Below, one piece after another: positions 1-9,752 of a DNA stretch of 39,819 nt. Source of the DNA: an uncultured Candidatus Altimarinota bacterium (GTDB taxonomy: Bacteria > Patescibacteriota > Gracilibacteria > BD1-5 > UBA2023); NCBI GenBank assembly GCA_936941205.1, contig CAKZJF010000057.1:1-39819 (forward strand), in the 5' to 3' direction. Position 1 is the first letter of the stretch; every line of letters starts with the position of its first letter. A model generated the notes under the pieces. It was not told the DNA's origin. It saw only the letters and a list, made by a program, of their open reading frames with translations, and searched no databases. A program made the position numbers and the translations under genes.

Positions 1-39
1 AAATTCTTTTAAAATAATTATTACTCACCTTTTTATATC
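1..39 (+). other. Upstream region of the VOC gene
   Basis: A short AT-rich stretch ahead of the first gene. It has no Shine-Dalgarno-like sequence before the ATG at 40. It may hold part of a promoter, but the window edge cuts off the context. Confidence 0.4.
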
Positions 40-462
40 ATGGCACGAATTAATCCCCACATCAATTTCAATGGAAATGCTGAAGAAGCATTTAACTTCT
101 ATAAATCTGTTTTCGGAGGAGAATTTGCAAAGATTATACGATTCAAAGATTTAGCAAGCGATGAATTCCCAGTAGCAGAAAAAGAAGCCAACAAAATAAT
201 GCTTATTACCTTACCTATTGGCAAGAATTTCTTGATGGCAAATGATGTCCCTGAAATCATGGGACGTGCCAATGAAAACGAAAACAGAAGTAAGATATCG
301 GTTACTGCAGAGAGTAGCGAAGAAGCATTCAGAGTATTTCATGGGCTTTCAGAGAGTGGACAGGTCGAAGTGCCTATGGATGAGAACACGGAAGATGCAT
401 GTTTTGCGATGTTTCGTGATAAGTATGGTATTGAATGGATGATAGAATATAACAAGCAATAA
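40..462 (+). CDS. VOC family protein (PhnB/glyoxalase-like)
   Basis: A 140-residue protein of the vicinal oxygen chelate fold, PhnB-like subgroup. The N-terminus (INPHINFNGNAEEAFNFYKSVFGGEF) is the typical first beta-alpha-beta unit of this subgroup. The C-terminus (FAMFRDKYGIEWMIEY) matches its usual 'F..F.DkyGv.W.i' ending. The length is normal for the family. Such proteins are cytoplasmic and often lack an assigned substrate, so the reaction is unknown. It is one of the few genes here with no in-frame TGA; all its Gly codons are GGN. It ends in TAA, 19 bases before the next gene, so the two are probably cotranscribed. Confidence 0.85.
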   Translation: MARINPHINFNGNAEEAFNFYKSVFGGEFAKIIRFKDLASDEFPVAEKEANKIMLITLPIGKNFLMANDVPEIMGRANENENRSKISVTAESSEEAFRVFHGLSESGQVEVPMDENTEDACFAMFRDKYGIEWMIEYNKQ

Positions 463-481
463 TAGTTTATAACTTCTTTGT

Positions 482-841
482 ATGCAAAATACCAAAGTAT
501 TCTCGATGCCATTCGCAAAAGTCTATCCACTCTATATCGCAAAAGTAGAGAAAAAGTGACGAACAAAATCCGAAGTGGATGAGGTTATCAAGTGGCTCAC
601 AGGATATGATGCAAAGTGACTCGCTCGTGTACTCGATATGTGAGTTGACTTCGAGACTTTTTTCCGAGAAGCTCCACTCCTCAATCCTGCTCGTACCCTC
701 ATCACGGGGGTTATCTGTGGATATCGTATCGAGGAGATGGAAGATGGACTTATGAAAGAGATTCGCTATCTTGATAAGCTCGTGGATGAACTCGCAAAAG
801 GGAAAGCGATGGAGAAATTACTTTGAAGACCGTGAATATAG
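482..841 (+). CDS. DUF2200 family protein
   Basis: A 119-residue protein that is intact only if TGA is read as Gly. The first TGA (557) falls in the conserved KK-G-RTK stretch, and others follow in DAK-G-LAR and DM-G-VDF. The conserved DUF2200 blocks are visible: [60 protein letters not shown] and [20 protein letters not shown]. The family is small, cytoplasmic and of unknown function. The gene ends in TAG at 839-841. An 8-bp inverted repeat (829-836 with 859-866) straddles the gene end but has no T-tract. Confidence 0.88.
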
Positions 842-967
842 ATGTTTTTCCTTACATTTTCACGGTAAGAGTTGAAAAAAGACGTGAAATACACAGCTTT
901 TGATACTTTTCATTGTTTCGGTCACTCTCGACGTAAGTAGTAATCCAGTAAAATTTATAATAATACC
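842..967. other. Short intergenic gap
   Basis: No gene is seen. It contains the right arm (859-866) of the inverted repeat whose left arm lies in the end of the DUF2200 gene. The AT-rich end next to 968 (around 950-962) could serve as a promoter, but I cannot pick a clear -35/-10 pair. Confidence 0.4.
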
Positions 968-1677
968 ATGCTTAGCGAAAAATTTATCAAAAGAGTAAAG
1001 GAAATTATTCCTGAATGACTCTGAGTTTCACCACCCCCGTAATATACTTTTGAAAATATTATAATTCCAGAGTTTGCACGATTTCACTTAATCCAAGTGA
1101 TAGAGAGTTTTTTGACAAGAATTGAAATCTCCTTACTAAAGAAGAAAGAAGGCTTTGTTCTAGAAAAGACTTAGTAAAAAATGATGATGAAACTTTAACT
1201 GTTAATGAATGTGAAACGGTAATATCTGCTTGTGAAATGTATTTTCAGAATAAACCATACAAAAGCTGGTTTAACAAATATGAAGTTTTCTTAAATGCCT
1301 TTTGATATTCATACTATGATTGAACTGCTGTGCATCTTGATTTAGTCCAGTGGGCAACAACACCTTTCTGGTGAGAACTCAATACAATACAGAAAGATGA
1401 ACTTCTAAAGAGGGATCTACCATTCTTAGAACATATGCTGGAAAGAAGATTTGAATGTATTTTTCTTAATGGCAAGACTACAACTCTCGAAGTATCTAGG
1501 CAACTCAGAATATGACTTACCGAAAAAGTCGCAATATATTGATGAAAAAATATCGTACTCTACTCATGAACATATAATCAAACTCCTATAATCTGATGGT
1601 CACCCTATATTCAATCAGCAAACGTCTGAGGATATGAAAAAATTCGTGAACTTGCAAAACTCATACAAACACAATAA
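968..1677 (+). pseudogene. Uracil-DNA-glycosylase-like protein, frameshifted at a C run
   Basis: The reading frame from ATG 968 runs MLSEKFIKRVKEIIPEGLG and then hits TAA at 1040-1042, just after a run of five C (1034-1038). One added C in that run joins it without a break to a second frame that stays open to TAA 1675-1677. The joined protein is about 236 residues. The second part contains an NPSDREF block like the 'G-x-NP' motif of TDG/MUG-type and related uracil-DNA glycosylases, then HLDLVQWATTPFWGEL, as in short hypothetical proteins of that superfamily. That assignment is from memory and moderate at best. Several TGA codons in the second frame read well as Gly, so this part still looks like coding sequence. 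It may be a real pseudogene, a consensus error, or slippage at the C run. Confidence 0.6.
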
Positions 1678-1681
1678 TTCT

Positions 1682-2992
1682 ATGCAAAATCCTTCCCTCT
1701 TCCCCCACATCCTCATCAACACTGCAATCGCTGGATTTACCAATATGCTTATCTGGTTTGCAATTACCTTCTGGCTCTATCTCAAGACACATTCTGTCTT
1801 TATTACTGGGATGCTTGGAGGGATTTATCTTGTATTAAATCTCTTCGGTGGTATCTGGTTTGGGTCTCTTGTTGATCACAACAAGAAAAAGCCAATTATG
1901 CTCGTATCATCAACCACTTCTCTCTTTTTCTATTCACTCGCATTTGGGATGCTTGCATATTTTCCTGAATCTACATGGACGGATATGTGGAATCCTTGGC
2001 TCTGGCTCTTCATTCTCGTGACAATGTTCGGAGTGGTGGCAGGTAATATCCGCATGATAGCTCTCTCAACCCTGGTAACCATCCTCATCCCTGAGGAGTG
2101 ACGAGATAAGGCGAATGGAAAGATAGGAGCCGTGAATGGCCTCGTATTTACGGTGGTATCGGTCTTCTCATGACTCATCATCGGACGACTCGGGATGGAT
2201 TGGGCAATAGGTATCAGTATGATGGTAACACTCCTCGTGATACTTCATCTCTTCTCACTCTCATTTCCTCCTGAGTCACACCTCGATGAACGGCATGAAG
2301 ATGATAAGAAGATAGATCTTCGTGGAACAATACGGATTATCGCTGGAATATCTGGACTCTTTGCGATGATATTTTTCGCGATGTTCAATAATTTTCTCGG
2401 AGGGGTATTTATGTCACTTATGGATGCCTACGGACTCTCACTCGTGTCAGTAGAAGTCTGGTGAATCGTCCTTGCCATCACGAGTGTTGGATTCATTACT
2501 GGAGGAATGGTAGTCGGGAAATATGGTCTCGGAAAGAATCCAGTAAAAACCCTTCTTCTCGTGAATCTGATTCTCTGGATTATCTGTTCCCTCTTTGCAA
2601 GCATATCATCCATCTGGCTCGTTGCTATCGGATTTTTCGGATTTATGATGCTCTCTCCGATAGCTGAATCTGCAGAACAGACTATTATGCAAAAAGTAGT
2701 TCCCCTCGAACGTCAGTGAAGAGTCTTTGGATTCGGACAATCGATGGAAAATATCGCTTCTCCCCTCACCGCATTCCTTATCGGACCACTCACACAATTC
2801 CTCGTGATTCCATGGCTTGCAAGTCCTGTGGGAGAATCTCTTTTCGGTGGATGGTGGGGTACAACCCCCGATCGAGCCATGGCAATCATATTTACCCTTG
2901 CAGGATTCATTGGGATTATTGTTACCGTAATTGCATTTGGTACAAAAAGCTATAGAAATCTTACAAAAAACTACCAAGAATCATCTCTCTAG
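1682..2992 (+). CDS. MFS transporter
   Basis: A membrane protein of 436 residues with about 10-12 hydrophobic segments in two halves separated by a charged loop (ESHLDERHEDDKKIDLR). The loop between TM2 and TM3 (GSLVDHNKKKPIM) is the MFS motif A equivalent (G-x-L-x-D-x-x-x-R/K-K). An upstream in-frame ATG at 1634 would overlap the preceding gene, so I prefer 1682, directly before the first hydrophobic helix. TGA codons (for example at 2099 and 2459) fall at loop or helix positions where Gly is natural, such as PEE-G-RDKANGKIGA. The substrate is unknown; the fold resembles multidrug or macrolide-efflux MFS proteins. Its TAG overlaps the stop of the convergent gene. Confidence 0.88.
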
Positions 2993-3693
2993 AAGAAGAG
3001 AGAAAAGAAGATATAAAGTATCGGAACATGGAGTAAATAAAAGAGTAATGCGTGTTGCCCTATAAAAATCAATGGGGAAAGAATGAGGTTTTTCTTCCAG
3101 AGAAGACAAGAGAGAGTATTGAATTGATTCATCCAATAGGCACAACTATGTCCGATAAGAAAGTATCAAAACCAAGGAAATACAGGATAGTAATCAGCAG
3201 AAAAATATACCTTCGGTGCAATTCAGAATGGCATGAGCCATAGATTCTTTCCATCAAGCTCTGAGAAATAGGTTCCCAGTAATAGTATACCGATACCGAA
3301 GAATATATTCCACTTCCCTGTTCGAATAAACCAGAGAGAAAGAAGAGAAGCTATCGCAAAAAAATGAATGATACCAAAACCAATTCTTTGCTCATAAAAG
3401 AATGTATACGTTACATAGGTGATTGTAAGGGCAAGGATTCAGAGAATTCCAGCTCGTATGAAAGTTCCTCGTAAAAGGATTCAGAGTGTTTTATTCCTCG
3501 AAGAAAGAAAGAACGAAAAACCTGCTAGAAAGATAAATGTAATTCCAATTATTGGCTGGAATCATCTCATATATACATCAAATAATTGAGAAGTTTTTCC
3601 TCAAAATACATGTATAAATAGATAATAGGCATGATAGCAAATCATACCTATTACAGAAAGTCCTCGGATACTATCGATAGCAAGGTAGCGCAT
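2989..3693 (-). CDS. DUF1624-like membrane acyltransferase (YeiB/HGSNAT type)
   Basis: A membrane protein of 234 residues. The start RYLAIDSIRGLSVIGMICYH is the hallmark of the DUF1624/heparan-alpha-glucosaminide N-acetyltransferase-like family (R-x-x-x-D-x-x-R-G). About seven hydrophobic helices follow. The C-terminal FIGQHALLFYLLHVPILY is also typical ('G..aL..Y..H'). Such proteins are thought to move acyl groups to an extracytoplasmic acceptor; the substrate here is unknown. Its ATG overlaps the TAA of the Msr fusion (TAATG), so translation is probably coupled. Its stop (2989-2991) overlaps the MFS stop on the other strand. Six or more TGA codons read as Gly. Confidence 0.82.
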
Positions 3694-5129
3694 TATTGTC
3701 CTTTAAATAATTCTCTATATTTTCCATATCCCTCTTTTTCTAGGGATGCAACCGGAATGAACCTGAGAGCAGCAGAATTCATACAATATCGCTTTCAACC
3801 TTTTTCCTGTGGACCATCATCAAATACGTGTCAAAGATGAGATCCTGCACGACTACTTTTTATTTCTGTTCTTTCCATTCAGAGTTTCATATCATTGTGT
3901 GAAGTTACCAGAGCCTCATCTATAGGACGGGTAAAACTTGGCCATCCTGTTTTAGAATCAAATTTATCAAGTGAAGAAAAAAGCGGTGTACCATCTACAA
4001 CATCTACATAGATTCCAGTTTCATAATGATTCCAATACGCATTCATAAAGGCTTGTTCGGTTCAACCATTTTGGGTTACTTCGAAAGCAAGAGGGGTAAG
4101 TTTCTTTGAGAGGATATCCTTGCTGGTTATAAGGTTATCGAGTATATCTTTGAGTTGAGATTTCCCGAGCCATCTTTTATACATATTCCCTTGAGGATCG
4201 ATCTGAATAAATGTTGATTGACTCAGTATAGAATACTGTTTTTTGAGATCATCGGCAGTATCATAATCCACCTGAAGTATAATAAGGTCTCATGGAAGTT
4301 GTGTTGTACGGATTTGTTCATCGAAACTTTTACAAGTTGAACACCAATCAGCATGAAAAAATAGGAGAATTCGAGATCAGGTTAATGTCTGAATAATTCA
4401 TGATTGATACTGAATATACTGACCATTTCACGTGACGACTCCACTCAGTGTGGAACCTGTTTTTCCATATTCTTGAATAAAATTCTCTCTACCGCTTCAT
4501 TTCTTGTAGAGACTATATCGGAGAGAAGATTTTTTATAATAATCCTGATGGTACTCTTCTGCAGGGAAAAAAGTGGTAAATGGAAGAGATTGAACCACTA
4601 TTGGCTTGTCAAATTTATGTGATGATTCCAATACCATCTTGGCAGAAGCTATGATATCTTTTTCAATCGTGTTTTGATAATATATTGCTGTTGTATATCG
4701 AAATCCTTTATCTGCAAATTGTCCATCAACTTGCGTGGGGTCAATTTGTGTATAGTACAGATCAACTAAAGTGGTATATGATATTTTGGATGGATCATAT
4801 ATTACTTCAACCGCTTCACGATGTTTGGTAAGACCTGAAGAAACACTATCGTATGTTGCATCTTCTTTACTTCCTTCAGCATATCATGAGATAGCTTCTA
4901 TGACACCATTTTGTGCTTCAAATATACCTTCCATACACCAAAAGCATCATCCAGCAAAATATGCACGCGCGTACGAGTTTGAAGAATTCATATATTGGGT
5001 ACGAGTTTGAGAATAATAAAAACCGAGGAGATATGGAATGAGATAAAGCCATATCAAAAGAGTAACAAGAAGAACAAGTAAGATATTTCTTCGAGTGAAA
5101 AAATATCAAAAAGAAGGAGGTATTTTCAT
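3693..5129 (-). CDS. msrAB: Membrane-anchored MsrA-thioredoxin-MsrB fusion
   Basis: A 478-residue protein that reduces both epimers of methionine sulfoxide. Residues about 17-39 form one membrane anchor. MsrA follows with GGCFWCMEG (catalytic Cys62; the second Gly is TGA), then GYAEG and EEYHQDYY. A thioredoxin-like domain carries WCSTCK (Cys263/Cys266). MsrB follows with [22 protein letters not shown] and catalytic [11 protein letters not shown] (Cys449). The zinc cysteines of many MsrB are absent. Neisseria PilB-type fusions place thioredoxin first, so the A-Trx-B order is unusual. The gene lies 10 bases after a CcdA-like gene, which could pass electrons across the membrane to the Trx domain. 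The domains probably face outward. Confidence 0.93.
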
Positions 5130-5139
5130 AAAAAGACTT

Positions 5140-5862
5140 TTAGTAAGGGAGAGAAATAAATTTTTCTTCAAGACGGGTACTATCAAAACGAGAAAGAATA
5201 TTTGCTTCAATTATTTTATCCATTCAGGTTATAATGGCCAATCCAATAATGAAAAATATAATACCAAGAGAGCGTTTAAAAGTACTTCATTCATCTGCAA
5301 AAAAAACAAGTTTTTGGGTCAATTTCCTTCCTAGAATTGCAATCAGCAAGAGCATAAGAGAGAAACCTATGCTATAAACAAATGTATACCAGATTCCCAT
5401 GATAAATGATGCCGGGAAAACAGTTGCCAGAAGAAGGATATAGGTTGGTGAGCAACTGGAAAATACTGGACCAAGTGCTACTCATGTTACAATCGCACGA
5501 AAGACTGGGGAGGAAACATCTTGTACAGTATCAAGATGTTTCTCTGAATGAGTCCAATGAAGAAGGTATTTCAGACGTATCCAAACACCTGGAAAAAGTG
5601 AAATTGTTCACATAAAAATCAAAATAGAACCAGATACATATTTCCAGAAACTACTCGGAACATCAATAAGAACAGTTGATGCCTTGAGAAGTACCGTAAA
5701 AAGTACAAGAGAAAAAGTAAGTGAGCCGATAATGAGATACGGGTACCATCGAGCCCTTTCTCATATGCTCCCTGCTAAAATGATTGGGAGAATGGGGAGA
5801 ACACAAGGTGCAAGAATAGTAAGTACTCAGGCAAGAAATGAGGCAAGAAAAAGAGAAGTCAT
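5140..5862 (-). CDS. ccdA: CcdA/DsbD-like transmembrane thiol-electron transporter
   Basis: A 240-residue polytopic membrane protein of the cytochrome c biogenesis/DsbD transmembrane family. The two conserved Cys motifs are present: AGVLTILAPCVLPILP (Cys20) and GPVFSSCSPTYILL in the middle helix. These form the disulfide pair that carries reducing equivalents from cytoplasmic thioredoxin to outer-face partners. About six helices are visible and the length is normal. Its neighbours are the FtsX-like permease upstream (10-base gap) and the Msr fusion downstream (10-base gap), so the likely client is the thioredoxin domain of that fusion rather than cytochrome c. Several TGA codons read as Gly. 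Confidence 0.9.
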
Positions 5863-5872
5863 AATTATAAAG

Positions 5873-8347
5873 TTACTTTCGAAGGATTCCTATTAAAATT
5901 AGATATGTTACTCCTGTCATAGCTGATATCAACAGATAATCTGGAATTGAAAATTGGAAAAATCAACCTATTGAGATGGTATAATATGAAAGTATTCATC
6001 CGATAATGATAGATAGAATATATGACACGATAAATAGTGTAATCCGAGTTCAAGCAAGTGATGTATGGATATCTTTTGTGTTTGCACCAAAAAGATTATA
6101 GAGTCGAGATTTCATATCTTCGATAGGTCGTATACGCATAAAAAATGCAACAATTGCACCGATAGCAAAAAGAAATACCACAATAAAGAAAAGTCCAATA
6201 ACTGAGAGGACCTTGGAAGATATATCTCTCACAATTTTCAATATACTCTCAATATCGATAAAGGTTACATGTGGGCCAGAGGCAGCAAGAATTGACCTCT
6301 TCCACTGTTCAGTATCAGCAGCATATTCAGCTACAAAATAAGTTCGTGGAGCATTTTTAAATTCTACAGGATCAAAAGAAAAATAAAAGAATGGACGAAA
6401 ACCTTCGCGAACAGATTCACGAATATTGGCAACCGTCAATGTAATCTCTCGACCTGAAAGGAGAAATGTTACGGTATCACCAAGGGAAATTCCAAGACGT
6501 CAGGAAAATTCATAATCAATAGAAACTTCTCATTTTCCTATTCTTTCTTTTCATCGTATGATTTTATTCTCAAGTGATGTGGTTGTAATATTAAATTCTC
6601 TTGTAAATTCACCACTTGGATTCTCCTCTTTCAAGTGTTCAGCAAGAGACTTTCCATTTACTTTACTTATACGAGCACGGAGAATATCATACATCAGTGC
6701 GCCTGATCCAATTTTTTCTTGTACCTTTCACTTATCTGTCTCAAGAACATTAATGGCATATATGTTCGCAGTAAATGTAGAATCAATGACAAGTTTTGAA
6801 CGAAAAGCGAGAGAAAAACTTACAAATATAAGGAAAAATACCGTTACAGAGACAAGTGATACAGTAATAGGAATGGTTGGAGTTAGTGGCCTGACAAGAG
6901 TTCGAAGTGCATCATAGAAAAAAAACTTTCGTTTTCTCATGCTCGATGATATCTGAAATATCCATCTGTACAGATATCAAAGAATATGCCCGAATATGAA
7001 AAAAAATACTCATACACTTCCTCAAACAAGGAGAGAAAAGAGTGGATTTCCAAAAAGAATTATAAGAATAAGAATCCCAAATGAAAATGGTACAAAGATA
7101 TCAGGTCGAGAGAGATTTTTGAGAGAAATACGAAAATATTTTCAAAAAAGATACTTGAGAATATTCAATTTATTATTTCAATTGTTGTCGATTTGTTCCT
7201 CTGTTCATATGAATTCACTTCCATTCTTGAAGGCAAAGAGTTCTATCCCCTCCTCTTTATTTTCACGAATACCCATTGTCCACCAGGCTGGAAAAAATGC
7301 CATCACTCCAATAGCAATAAGAAGAAAAAGAGAGTGTGGAAGTTCTGTAAAAATAAATTGAAATTCATTCGCCTCTGGAATACGTCGTATCGACCAGATG
7401 ATGCCATCTGAAATACCAATTCCAAGAATGAATGCAATAGGAAATACTACTCCATAGAGCATCAAAAGAAGGATTTGTTGTCGTCTTCGAGTCAGTCCAA
7501 GTATTTCTGTAACTCGAAGGGTGCGTGAGAGATTCTCAAAAAAACTTTCGTGTGCAGAACGGAGTATGACAAAGGCAAAAATACTTGAAACTAAGAGTAT
7601 AAGAGTTATATAATCCGTAAGTGTTTCAACGGTCTCAAGATTCCGCTCAGTCCGCTCTTCAAATGTACGAACTCGATACTGAGAATCTGGCAAAACATTT
7701 TTGAGTATATCTGCTATCCTTCCTGCTCGACGTTCATCATCAAAAGATATATAAAGTGAATGATTGAGTCGTGATCAGGAAGAGAGTAAGAGCGAACCAG
7801 AAAGGATGCTCTCATGAAGAACAATCAGATGATCCTCAGTTCCAAGTGAAAATCCGAGATCACTCGATTCCAAAATTGTATCAGCTATTATAAGTTTTTT
7901 ATTATCGAGGAGAATAGTTCCTGAATTTGCAAATTTCTCAAAGAGTCATGGCGTGACGACGACTCATCCCGTATATACTCATGATGAAAGATTTAGAATT
8001 CATCTTTGTGGATAGGTTCCACTATATGCAACAACCTGAATTAATGATGCCTTCCCCATTTTGTCAAGGAGGGTTGTTGAAAATTCTCTCCTTTCAGCGG
8101 CAATAAATTGTTCTCATGTCAGGTAAGGAGCAATATGTGGTAATATGTTTCCACTTGCATAACCACGAGTTGATATAATAAGATCTGCACCAAAAAGTGG
8201 TCTTGTTTCACTGGCAACAAGTGATTCAATATTGGTAGTAATCTGACGGAGTGTAATAAATCCTGAGCTTGCAAAAATTATGACACAAAACAGAACAACA
8301 AGTGAACGCCAATTTGAGAGTATGATACGTGAAAAGAGTGGAAACAT
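5873..8347 (-). CDS. FtsX-type ABC transporter permease (YbbP-like)
   Basis: An 824-residue permease. It has an N-terminal helix (LVVLFCVIIFASSGFITL) followed by a large extracytoplasmic domain starting GADLIISTRGY, and three central helices including the FtsX-like block TLRVTEILGLTRRRQQILLLMLYG. A second helix near LVRPLTPTIPITVSLVSVTVFF precedes a second outer domain, and C-terminal helices include MKSRLYNLFGANTKDI. This duplicated layout matches the YbbP/lipoprotein-export family. With the ABC ATPase four bases upstream and the GDSL esterase before that, it reproduces the E. coli ybbA-ybbP-tesA neighbourhood. The substrate is unknown. The frame stays open across many TGA codons read as Gly and ends in TAA at 5873. 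Confidence 0.88.
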
Positions 8348-8351
8348 AAGA

Positions 8352-9011
8352 TTATTCTTTTATAAGTTCACCTCCAGTCAATCTGTACGTTATATCTGCA
8401 TGACTCGCGATTCATGCATCATGTGTGATCATGATGATAGTATTTCCTGTTTCATCATGAAGAGTACGAATCAGTTCCATGATTTTAGATGCATTTTTTT
8501 CATCCAGATTTCCAGTTGGTTCATCTGCAAATAGATAAGGAACTTGTGCAACAAACGCGCGTGCAATAGCAACACGTTGTTGTTCTCATCCAGATAATTC
8601 AATCGGATAGCGTTTTCATTTTCCAGAAAGTCAAACTCTTTCAAGAATATCCTCTGTATCATATCTACGAGGAGCCTGTGAAATATCAAGGACAAGATCA
8701 ATATTTTCCTCGACTGTAAGATTTGGGATAAGCTCGAATGCCTGAAATATAAAAGCAATATGTGCTCAACGAAAACGTGTCATCTCATCTCGCGAAAGAT
8801 GAGTAATATTGGTATCTCAGAGTTGTATATCTCAAATATCAGGACGGATAATACCCGCAATCATAGAAAGGAGTGATGATTTTCCTGCACCACTTGCCCC
8901 CATAAGTGCGATCCAGGCACCGGTTTCTATCTGCCAATTCAATTGTTCGAAGAGTTTTATTACTTCCCCTCGAGAAGTATACGATTTTGCAATGTTTTGA
9001 AGTTGAATCAT
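8352..9011 (-). CDS. ABC transporter ATP-binding protein (YbbA/LolD-like)
   Basis: A 219-residue ABC ATPase, complete. Walker A is GASGAGKSS (residues 38-46), followed by the Q-loop in [10 protein letters not shown]. The signature [14 protein letters not shown] starts at residue 139; its second Gly is a TGA codon (8586-8588 on the reverse strand), which is strong evidence for code 25. Walker B is [12 protein letters not shown], and the switch His lies in [16 protein letters not shown] is typical of the MacB/LolD/YbbA group that works with FtsX-type permeases. The partner is the permease gene four bases downstream. It is a cytoplasmic, membrane-associated energy source for the complex. Confidence 0.95.
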
Positions 9012-9013
9012 AT

Positions 9014-9655
9014 TTACTGAGTTATAAGTTTTTCGTTTTCTAATATCTTCATGAGATTTTCAACCACGATGGCATATCATTCTTTTGTTGGATGGATTCT
9101 ATCATCTTGATTGAGCTGAGATTTGAGAGCGACTCATTCAAGAAAAAAATCCATATAAGCGAGTTTGTATTCTTTCGCAAGAGAAGAAAAAATTGCTTTA
9201 TATTTTTCAGCGTATTCAACTCCAAGATTGATTGGTGCGCGCATTCAGGCAAGGAGTATTGGAATATTTTTCTCTTTGATTTTCTCGATTATCTGCCTCA
9301 GATTCTTCTCTATTTCAGAAGTATCCTTTCCCTGAAAAGCATCATTTGCTCAGATGCAGAGAATAATGAGACTTGGTGTATCGCCCTCAAGAATCCAATC
9401 AAGACGAGAAAGAACTCAAGCAGTGGTATCTCCAGAAATACCAGCATTCACCAGACGATACTTGTATCCATCTTTCCGAAGTTTCTCTTCTAATTGACTT
9501 GGATATGCATCGGAAATAGGGAGACCATATCCTGCTGTAAGAGAATCTCCGATAGCAATTATGGTTTTTTCAGTCTGAACAATTGGCATAGGTGTATTAG
9601 ATTGTGTACAAGCTACCAATAATAGAGATGTTACTATAATGAGAACAAATTTCAT
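9014..9655 (-). CDS. tesA: GDSL lipoprotein esterase (TesA-like)
   Basis: A 213-residue SGNH/GDSL hydrolase. The N-terminus ends in a lipobox (LLLVAC, Cys16), so it is probably a surface lipoprotein. Block I is IAIGDSLTAGYG (catalytic Ser38), block II is NAGISGDTT, block III is IGANDAF (its Gly is TGA), and block V is DRIHPTKEGY (Asp/His). The length fits TesA/arylesterase. The family hydrolyses acyl thioesters or lysophospholipids. It is the first gene of a six-gene operon with an ABC-FtsX exporter and thiol-repair genes, which suggests outer-surface lipid or acyl turnover. A promoter lies so close (9662-9689) that the mRNA is probably leaderless. Confidence 0.92.
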
Positions 9656-9661
9656 AATAGA

Positions 9662-9689
9662 AGTATATACCTTTTTACTTCTAAGTAAA
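9662..9689 (-). promoter_or_regulatory. Promoter of the tesA-like operon with operator-like repeat
   Basis: On the reverse strand a -35 TTTACT (9684-9689) and a -10 TATACT (9662-9667) are 16 bases apart. The start would lie within about ten bases of the ATG. A perfect inverted repeat, TTTACTTCTAAGTAAA (9674-9689), covers the -35 and part of the spacer. A 12-base copy of CTTTTTACTTCT occurs at 9671-9682 and again at 9702-9713. This arrangement looks like a repressor or activator site. Confidence 0.5.
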
Positions 9690-9752
9690 TACGATTAGTA
9701 ACTTTTTACTTCTGATAAAATTATATGATGTATATCTATAAATCCTATATCT

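Noticed and set aside
829-866. Terminator after the DUF2200 gene
   Set aside because: An 8-bp inverted repeat exists, but the loop is 22 bases and there is no T-tract after it.
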